A stretch of DNA of 64,000 nt from positions 177,664,784 to 177,728,783 of the forward strand of contig CM066320.1 of the NCBI GenBank assembly GCA_033807775.1, in the 5' to 3' direction. This stretch comes from Saussurea involucrata (lineage: Eukaryota > Streptophyta > Magnoliopsida > Asterales > Asteraceae). Below the pieces are notes generated by a model, which had not been told where the DNA came from, searched no databases, and saw nothing but the letters and a program-made list of their open reading frames with translations. A program made the translations under genes and the position numbers. Numbering within the stretch: the stretch's first letter is position 1; every line of letters starts with the position of its first letter. Below, one piece after another: positions 62,866 to 64,000 of this stretch.

Positions 62866-63055
62866 ATATGGTGAATCTGCGTGTTTAATATGATGAATCT
62901 ATGTGTTTCATATGGTGAATCGGTGTGTTTCATATGATGAAATTCGTGTGTTTCTTCGGGAAAATCATTGTGTTTCATCTGGTGAATTTGTGTGTTTCAT
63001 TTGGTGAATTCGTGGGTTTCATCTGCTGAATTCATGTGTTTCATCTGATGTATGT
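62866..63055 (+). repeat. ~22-bp tandem repeat x 8
   Basis: Unit close to gtgtttcatatggtgaatct. Variants have catctggtgaat, catttggtgaat and catctgctgaat. Related words occur in the left arm of the same element (44210-44340). Confidence 0.85.
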
Positions 63056-63200
63056 GTTACCAAAATGACAATTATGCCCTTTTCATGTGGTGAAACAGTT
63101 TTCAAGTAAAACCAAAGGATCAAAACCAAAATACGGTTTAGATCGATTCACACGGGTTTCAACCACTTTTTATGGTTCTCATTTGATTATCGTCCTATAT

Positions 63201-63204
<4 letters not shown>

Positions 63205-63290
<86 letters not shown>
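63205..63290. repeat. (TA)n microsatellite
   Basis: About 40 TA units. Frames of alternating Tyr and Ile across it are not genes. Confidence 0.97.
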
Positions 63291-63294
<4 letters not shown>

Positions 63295-63585
63295 AATGAA
63301 ACTCACACACACCCCATTTTTTATGATGTTGAAACTTTTAACTTCTAAAAAGGTTGGATTGCAGGATACCGTTGGATCAATCATCATTTGACAAAATTGT
63401 TAGTCTCAACCATCGAATATATAAATAATGCAAATAGATATCTGAACTAAAATACTTAGAAACTTATTCTTACCCTTTTGCCTCAAGAAGAATATATCTG
63501 AGGAATAACATCCATCGGATATAGCTCAGGCAAACCTTCATTCGAACACTTAGAATAGAAAGAAGATCAAACATAGTCTTCAGAT
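63291..63585. other. Unassigned stretch after the TA tract
   Basis: It begins ggcaaatgaaactcacac right at the TA tract, like the tips of the other TA-nested elements (compare the inverse at 5398). No second end is found before the SINE. Confidence 0.35.
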
Positions 63586-63603
63586 ATTGTTCATTGGATA
63601 TAT
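63586..63603 (+). repeat. TSD of SINE 2, left copy
   Basis: attgttcattggatatat, exactly repeated at 63807-63824. Confidence 0.92.
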
Positions 63604-63806
63604 TTTTTGGGCAAAAGGTTGATACCGGAAACCCTGACCGGCCCCATACCTGACCCTGCCTACCTACTCGGGCATCCGTATGAGGGGGCATTTTGAGGCT
63701 CACTCAGCGGATGTGGCTAACGGGGGGCTTGGGCTCGAACCCAAGACTTGTTAATTATTGGGAAAGTCTTCCCGCCCCATTGCCAACTGAGCTACATACC
63801 ATAGAC
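63604..63806 (-). mobile_element. SINE 2, tRNA-derived, with exact 18-bp TSD
   Basis: On minus: A box tagctcagttggc (63782-63794) and B box GGTTCGAGCCC (63731-63741), a tRNA-unrelated body, and a short A tail (cccaaaaa) at the left. Exact 18-bp duplications flank it. Its body is unlike SINE 1, so two SINE families have been active here. It is not a tRNA gene: the stem pairing around the boxes is lost. Confidence 0.92.
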
Positions 63807-63862
63807 ATTGTTCATTGGATATATGACTAAGAATATCTTAAGATTGATCCTTATGTTATTCC

Positions 63863-64000
63863 TAGGGCTGTAAACGAACCGATCGAACACGAACAGAGGC
63901 TTGTTCATGTTCGTTCGTTTAACTTAACCGAACAAACGAACGAACACGAATGGTAAACGAACGAATTTTTTTGTGTTCATGTTAGTTCGTTAAGAAAATT
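63863..64000. mobile_element. Start of a hAT-like element, cut by window edge
   Basis: The tip TAGGGCTGTAAACGAACC is followed by many cgaacgaac/gttcgttcg words in both orientations, the subterminal style of hAT elements and their MITEs. The other end lies outside the window. Confidence 0.55.

Larger units (their letters stand above)
44090..63190. mobile_element. Foldback element MITE 6, TA-flanked, split by LTR elements
   Basis: Left part 44090-44450, right part 62104-63190. The left end (aaatgagaaccacaaattt, then acaaacccgtgagaac) has an inverse counterpart on the right (gtttcaacc, then tatggttctcattt), and TA tracts lie on both outer sides. Both arms contain repeats of a tttcatatggtgaat-type word. 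An additional tip-like word near 44411 (ggggttaaatctagcgagg) may mark a further nested element. Confidence 0.55.

Noticed and set aside
63700..63800. Functional tRNA gene on minus strand
   Set aside because: It is the head of SINE 2, and acceptor stem pairing is missing.

Overview
This window is plant nuclear DNA, almost certainly from a eudicot. It is AT-rich, and every long reading frame belongs to a transposable element: Mutator-like transposases, Ty1/copia elements of the Sirevirus and other types, a chromodomain-bearing Ty3/gypsy element, tRNA-derived SINEs and many small foldback elements set in TA or GA microsatellites. I find no convincing host protein-coding gene, no rRNA or functional tRNA gene and no CRISPR. 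An asterid host is a guess from element style only.

Layout. 1-4653: a Mutator-like element (MULE) with inverted ends, a two-exon transposase on the minus strand, a small coiled-coil frame on the plus strand and an almost perfect 87-bp-arm hairpin. 4921-7905: foldback elements strung between TA/GA/GATA tracts, one holding a 1.36-kb PIF/Harbinger-like insertion. 8346-8591: a SINE with 14-bp target-site duplications (TSDs). 9640-11574: relics of a minus-strand copia element and a second, broken MULE.

11565-40816: one nested block. Its base is a deleted copia family present as internal A, LTR, internal B, LTR. Into it went a truncated copia piece (11752-13052), a 13-kb Sirevirus (14908-27953), a gag-only gypsy element (29339-34412) and a 2.76-kb solo LTR (37259-40020). 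TSDs and uninterrupted sister copies prove the order of several of these. 41512-42495 is a Harbinger-like element around a 26-bp minisatellite. 43014-44074 holds two more TA-nested foldback elements.

44090-63190: a TA-flanked element split by a minus-strand gypsy chromovirus (44451-62098, 1911-bp LTRs). That element is itself split, with a perfect GTTGG TSD, by a gag-only copia element that has become a tandem LTR-gag-LTR-gag-LTR array (49737-58572). A second SINE (63604-63806) and the start of a hAT-like element close the window.

Most interesting points. The Sirevirus carries, downstream of pol, what looks like a self-contained gene: CRE-, CCAAT- and G-box-like motifs, a TATA box, a leader intron, and a two-exon coding region of about 1300 codons that is intact while gag and pol are frameshifted. 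The hexamer CGCTGA/TCAGCG is strongly over-represented over that whole element, coding regions included. At least five LTR families each carry their own private short-motif array, in most cases just upstream of a TATA box. Together these suggest element-specific recognition of proliferated DNA motifs, possibly an anti-silencing arrangement like the one known in VANDAL MULEs. That last step is inference.
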